From NCBI GenBank assembly GCA_947034895.1, contig OX344765.1, positions 22,883,001-22,947,000 on the forward strand: a stretch of DNA of 64,000 nucleotides. The letters are read 5' to 3'. The notes under the pieces are model-generated. The model had not been told where the DNA came from. It ran no database searches and saw only the letters and a program-made list of their open reading frames with translations. Both the position numbers and the translations under genes were made by a program. This DNA comes from Rhytidiadelphus loreus (taxonomy: Eukaryota > Streptophyta > Bryopsida > Hypnales > Hylocomiaceae). Position 1 is the stretch's first letter. Each line of letters begins with the position of its first letter. This document shows positions 59,833-64,000 of the stretch, in pieces.

Positions 59833-60487
59833 ATGGAAGCTAGCTGAAATTCCAAAACGACAGTGGACTCGGCAACCGATCTTCCAACATTGTCGCCGGT
59901 GCCCTGGGTTGACTTGTATAAAGGTCAATTCTTGGCACACCTGCAGCAAATAGAAGCTAAGGTTCAGCATCTGCCAGCAGGGCTTATATGCAAGGGAAAT
60001 CTGCTTTGGGAGCTTCGGGAGACTTATCGGCCTTGGCCATTACCGGACACCAAAAAAACCCGCGCAATTGTTGTGGAGCAATGTTTGATTCTCACTACTA
60101 GAACGGAAAACTTCATTCGCGGGATGGAGACTGGGGGCGGGGTTGCCCTGTCCAAATATGTCAAGATACGCACGCAGCCAGAAAAAACATGCGGTAGTGT
60201 CTACGCTACTAGTAGTACCCCAAAGGAGGTCACGCGGTAAGTGAACTAAGAATCCCATGTGTTGGTGCGTTGTTTTCCCTAGAGTATTTCGTTGTTGTTC
60301 TTATGGATGCGTTATTTCTAAGTATAGGTATCACTGCTAATATGGTCCCCAAGACCACAGTGGAAACGTCAAAGCAGTGACATTTTTGTTGCTACTGAAA
60401 GAGAGACCGAAGGTGCTTGTTGTTGGAGCTGCAAAGAGTAAACGGACTTCGAAAAAATTAGGCCCGCTCTTAGAGGGTGAAGTCTAG
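59833..60487 (+). pseudogene. Unrecognised two-exon gene with in-frame TGA at codon 5
   Basis: An ATG at 59833 gives MEAS followed by TGA (59845-59847). The same frame then stays open to a consensus donor (ACGCG|GTAAGT, exon end 60237). An acceptor at 60354-60360 (gaccacag) joins in phase to 60361-60487, ending in TAG. The open part reads VDSATDLPTLSPVPWVDLYK, GQFLAHLQQIEAKVQHLPAG, LICKGNLLWELRETYRPWPL and so on, ending LLLLKERPKVLVVGAAKSKR then a Lys-rich tail. I do not recognise the family. There is no other ATG before residue ~96, so the TGA would kill translation unless transcription starts from another exon. Promoter-like telo-boxes lie 270 bp upstream. It is either a young pseudogene/gene fragment, or a gene whose first exon I have not found. 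Confidence 0.5.
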
Positions 60488-60982
60488 TCTTTCCCTGAAA
60501 TGAAAAGAAAGGGAAGGCCGCAGAAAAAAACTGGAGATCCCTGTTTAGGCCAGCCTACCAAAGAAAAGAAGCCTAGGAGAAGACCTAAGGGAAAAACCAA
60601 CAGTGGCTGAAGAACCATGCACACTGTACTCCTTCCTATAATAAACATCTCACTACAAATCAACAAACTAGCACTATAAGTGAGTTTAAAAAAACTACAA
60701 GCTATCCGCACTAACATGGGAATAACAAAGCGGTACTTTGTATTCTTTTTGAACAGGGGCTTCAAGAGTTTCGCCAAGGAAAATACGACTAATTTTGTCA
60801 TCTTAAATATCTTCACCTTAAGGTGATCATTGTACTAATTGGGCAAAATATTCAAAAACCATGTGCTAAACATGGGCTTTATTGAGTACCTGAGGTCTTC
60901 ATCCAAAAATATGAAGACATTGCATAAGGAAAAGTTAACAGCGCAATCTAAGTCATAATCTCTGTGGCTACAGTGGATTCAT
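60488..60982. other. Spacer
   Basis: The minus-strand frame of 110 residues at 60484-60816 is hydrophobic and unrecognised; it overlaps the end of the gene above and is probably chance. Confidence 0.35.
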
Positions 60983-61135
60983 CACCACAAGAAAATGGGG
61001 GTATAAATGACTTGTCCACAATGACTGCACCAACAACAATGATTGCAAATTAGTCATTTTGTAATCACTTTGAAGTCATTGTTGTCAATGCAATCATTGT
61101 GGATAAGTCATTTATACCCTCATTTTCTTATAGTG
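60983..61135. mobile_element. CACTA-type palindromic MITE, 153 bp, duplication CAT
   Basis: CACCACAAGAAAATGGGGGT then ataaatgacttgtccacaat is mirrored almost completely by attgtggataagtcatttat then accctcattttcttatagtg. CAT flanks both ends (60980-60982 and 61136-61138). The whole element folds into one long hairpin around tttgtaatcac. Confidence 0.88.
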
Positions 61136-61710
61136 CATGTGAGTTGATAACCTTCAGGAATTCATCTCCACTTTCCTCTTTACAATCATCTATAGTTGAA
61201 AAATTTAGAAGTAGGTTTGTAAGAGGAAGTAGGAGAAAGTGACTTAAAGCTAGTGATGTAAAATCCACAAGGTCAATGAAGAAATTCATGGTCATGGCGG
61301 AGTAGTGTTTCCTACAATTTTTGAATCCTCAACACATTCATAAAACATCAAATGCCAATGCCAATTATATGTTGACCATTGAGGATGAAGGGTAGGTCTA
61401 AAGAAGAAGACCAACTTTGAATCTTAAATAAAAAATGCCAACAATAGGAAGAGAGAATTTATTTTTATAAACCTCAAGACACTATGCCATTCCTTCAAGC
61501 AATAACTTTAAATTCACTAAAAACACAATCAACAATGCAAAATGAGAAAGGGAAGGAGACTATCATGAAAAAAAAAAAAGGTGGTAGTGAAAAAACTCTC
61601 CAGAAAATAGACGTCCATATGGAAGAGGCAAAATTTTCCAAAACAACAAGCGTTCTAAAAATTTCGACAATACTTCGACAATTTATTTGTACCACTACGA
61701 AATGCAAATG
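61136..61710. other. Spacer
   Basis: Short overlapping frames on both strands at 61484-61720 are low-complexity. Nothing recognised. Confidence 0.35.
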
Positions 61711-61939
61711 CATTAGATGATATATGAGGCCTCCAAGAGACTATCTGGCCATGGTTCCCCATGCTGTGAACCATGGTTGGACAGTGAGATTATTTAATAA
61801 TTAAAAAATTAATTAATTAATTAAAAAAATTTAAATGATTTATGCAATTTGACGTGGCAATCTCTTCGCCACGTTGAATTGTTGGTTCTACGATGTTTCC
61901 ATAGTCCAGGAACGTCGAGGAACTCACAATCTCTCAATG
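61711..61939. mobile_element. MITE family A, copy 7 (reverse orientation)
   Basis: Ends are cattagatgatatatgaggc and aactcacaatctctcaatg. Read in reverse it aligns with the outline of copies 8 and 9. It has two hairpins: CCATGGTTC/GAACCATGG at about 61752-61780, and CAATTTGACGTGGC (61845-61858) with GCCACGTTGAATTG just after it. The second preserves the ACGTGG core. Confidence 0.62.
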
Positions 61940-62224
61940 GGCTAAAAAATCATGTAATGATGAGAATTGCAAATGGAATTGTAAATGAGTGACAGGGACT
62001 TGAAACCGTAGGCCATAAATGATGTTTCACTTTCAACATTGTGATGTCACCTCACATTGTTGCCTAATCTCATACAAACATTCATGACATTGCATTGTAG
62101 ACGAAGATTTAGTAATCAGAAAATAAACACTCAACATTGCACAATGTTGAAATTTTTTTAGCTTACTTGCTGTTGATGTGGTCTTTTTAAGTGTGATGGT
62201 TGACCATGTACTCAAAAATAGCTA

Positions 62225-62532
62225 CATTAGAAGGGATTCAACCCCTGTGGAGCCGGTGGAGGGTTGTGGGTTCCCCTACATTTTCAAATTGTAGGAATGC
62301 AAAGGCACTGCAACAGTTTGACGTGGCCGAACTTCTGCCACATCAAACAATAAATAAAAATTTAATGAATTTATTTTTCATTTATTTTTTCCATTTTAAG
62401 AAATTAATTTAATTTAATTCTTTTTTTCAAATTTTTGACAGCGCACTATTCTCACATTGCATTAGGAACAACAAGGGGAAGTGGGGAACATGCCTGAAAT
62501 GGCCCTCCCCTTGCTCCAAATCCCCTTTAATG
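62225..62532. mobile_element. MITE family A, copy 8
   Basis: Ends are CATTAGAAGGGATTCAACCC and gctccaaatcccctttaatg. The internal stem GTTTGACGTGGC (62316-62327) pairs with GCCACATCAAAC (62337-62348). A second small stem is cctacattttcaaattgtagg. The right subterminal aacatgcctgaaatggccct then cccc is shared with copies 1 and 9. Confidence 0.82.
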
Positions 62533-63475
62533 CATTTGCAATCTTCTCATTTCGCAACTAAGATTCCTTACATTACAACAAACACCATGATATTCCTATT
62601 ATGAAATTTTGGCATGAACAAAATGTGAGGCACAAAGTTTGCGAAGACATATGAACATTTCATGCATTATTGGTATTGCACACAAAAGTTAACGCCACAC
62701 AATAGTCTTACAAGGAAGACATCATTAGAGAATAAGCAACAAGCTGACGATATGGACATTCGTGAAGGTGGTCCTAAAATCGATATATGACTGAGAATGA
62801 ATGGAGTGAGGATAAAGTGGGAGCACATTAAAATCTGTCAAATATTGCTTTAAGGTTGAAATAAAGATGGTAAAAATATAGTGACAAGTGGACATTCATG
62901 TATTTATACTGAAAGTTGGCAAGCCAACTACTTTATTATGAAGAATGCAAAATTTGTGAAATTAAATTGATACAAAAATGGTTTAGACTTAAAAATGAAA
63001 GAAAACATTTAGGACTATACACCATCTGTCCATTTAATGCTAAAAAAGAATATGATCAACTAATGAAATTTCATTAGTCTACATTGAGTTTATAGAATCT
63101 AGGGGCCACATGACAAGGTAGCTATTGTGCCCTTTTCAACCTTGTTAGAATCCTAAGCATTCAATAACTTGAAACGTTAAAATTGCTTGCAAATGAATTT
63201 CAACTTTTGAACATGCAAACAATGCAATAAAAAAGATGACAAACAATCCATAATCCACATATTACTAATTCTCTATATATGTAGTCTTATTATCACAGTC
63301 TTTCTCCTTTAGAGCGAAGCCAAGTGGTTAGAATGCACTTCAAAGTTCAAATTTTAATTTCTCATAACAATTGGTGTATATTAGATCACAATAGAACATT
63401 AGTCTTTCCTTTTGTAATGCCTCGAGGGTTCATAGTTTTGTTGAAAATATGGTCTCTTTATGAAAGAATCTTTTA
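62533..63475. other. A+T-rich spacer
   Basis: No gene is recognised. At 63313-63360 there is a weak tRNA-like pair of promoter boxes (gaagccaagtggttagaatgc, then agttcaaattt), possibly a decayed tRNA or SINE head. Confidence 0.35.
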
Positions 63476-63727
63476 CATTAGGAGAAATTCAACTCCTTTA
63501 GAAAAGGATGAGTTTCTAGACTGTGGGAACTCAGCTACATGTGTAGTCTAGCATGGCTGAAGTTGGGCCACATCAGATAATAATATTTAATTATTTTTAA
63601 AAATTAATATGTTTATTTAAAAAAATATTCATTTTTATTATTTAATATTTTGACTGTATACCCTTCGTTCATAGCAAAGGGAACATGCCTGAAATGGTCT
63701 TCCCTTTGTCTCAAAGCTCTTTTAATG
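63476..63727. mobile_element. MITE family A, copy 9
   Basis: Ends are cattaggagaaattcaactc and ctcaaagctcttttaatg. It shares gtgggaactcagc, gggccacatcag and gaacatgcctgaaatggtct with copy 8. The hairpin core has decayed (atggctgaagttgggccacat). Confidence 0.75.
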
Positions 63728-64000
63728 CAATTGGTGTTGATTTATGTCTTTTGGTGTGAATGTGTGATCAAAAGCAATTTAGAACATATTGAATTAGAAT
63801 TTCAAGTGAACACCTAATGCAAGCAAATGGTTACAATATATTGAGTCTCAAATGTTGCCGAGAATGTTGCTCAATATTTTTCTAAAATAATTGAAAATAT
63901 TGCAATTGACAAGGTTCAATAGGTTTTTTAGAATATTCCTTGGGCCTGGAGATGAGTTCCTACTAATGTTAATAGGGTTGTAGAAAGTACATAGTGCAAA
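63728..64000. other. A+T-rich spacer to window end
   Basis: Nothing recognisable. Confidence 0.4.

Noticed and set aside
60484..60816. 110-codon hydrophobic minus-strand frame
   Set aside because: It overlaps the second exon end of the 59.8-kb gene, lacks known motifs and has no promoter-like context.

Overview
The window is nuclear DNA of a land plant. Three conserved plant-type genes with GT-AG introns are intact: a fasciclin-like cell-surface protein (minus, 4930-5706), mitochondrial-type biotin synthase (minus, 10501-12563, seven exons) and the exon-junction-complex protein Mago nashi (plus, 18218-19858, three exons). Between them lie long A+T-rich spacers filled with short inverted-repeat transposons. 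The low gene density, compact introns and F-box relic would fit a bryophyte, with a moss such as Sphagnum as a tentative guess. The sequence alone does not settle the species.

Layout. 1-4900: A+T-rich spacer with three members of one MITE family (A) and a palindromic element. 4930-5706: fasciclin-like gene. 5.7-10.5 kb: spacer with a MITE of a second family (C). 10.5-12.6 kb: biotin synthase. 12.6-18.2 kb: spacer with a Stowaway-like element, an F-box pseudogene and another family C element. 18.2-19.9 kb: mago. 20-34.5 kb: spacer with further MITEs, a LINE 3' relic, a lone first-exon candidate, two more family A copies and a perfect CACTA-type palindrome. About 34.7-40.2 kb: an island richer in G+C, with tandem duplications and simple repeats but no recognisable gene. 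40.2-49 kb: MITEs of several families. 49.15-51.09 kb: a decayed FCF1 (UTP24) rRNA-processing gene that kept its introns. 53.9-56.5 kb: a 2.6 kb element with long terminal inverted repeats that hosts two younger insertions. 58.6-60.5 kb: a PIF/Harbinger transposase relic next to an unrecognised two-exon gene with a stop at codon 5. 61-64 kb: one CACTA-type palindrome and three family A MITEs.

The three intact genes (cell wall/adhesion, biotin synthesis, RNA processing) are unrelated housekeeping-type loci with no sign of functional clustering. The most distinctive content is the MITE population. Family A (nine copies) shares terminal repeats of the type CATTAGAGRR and usually has an internal perfect or near-perfect hairpin. 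In several copies that hairpin is built on TGACGTGG/CCACGTCA, which contains a bZIP-type ACGTGG core. Another family (B) carries CACGTC/CACGTG motifs. I found no CRISPR array, prokaryotic operon, rRNA or convincing tRNA.
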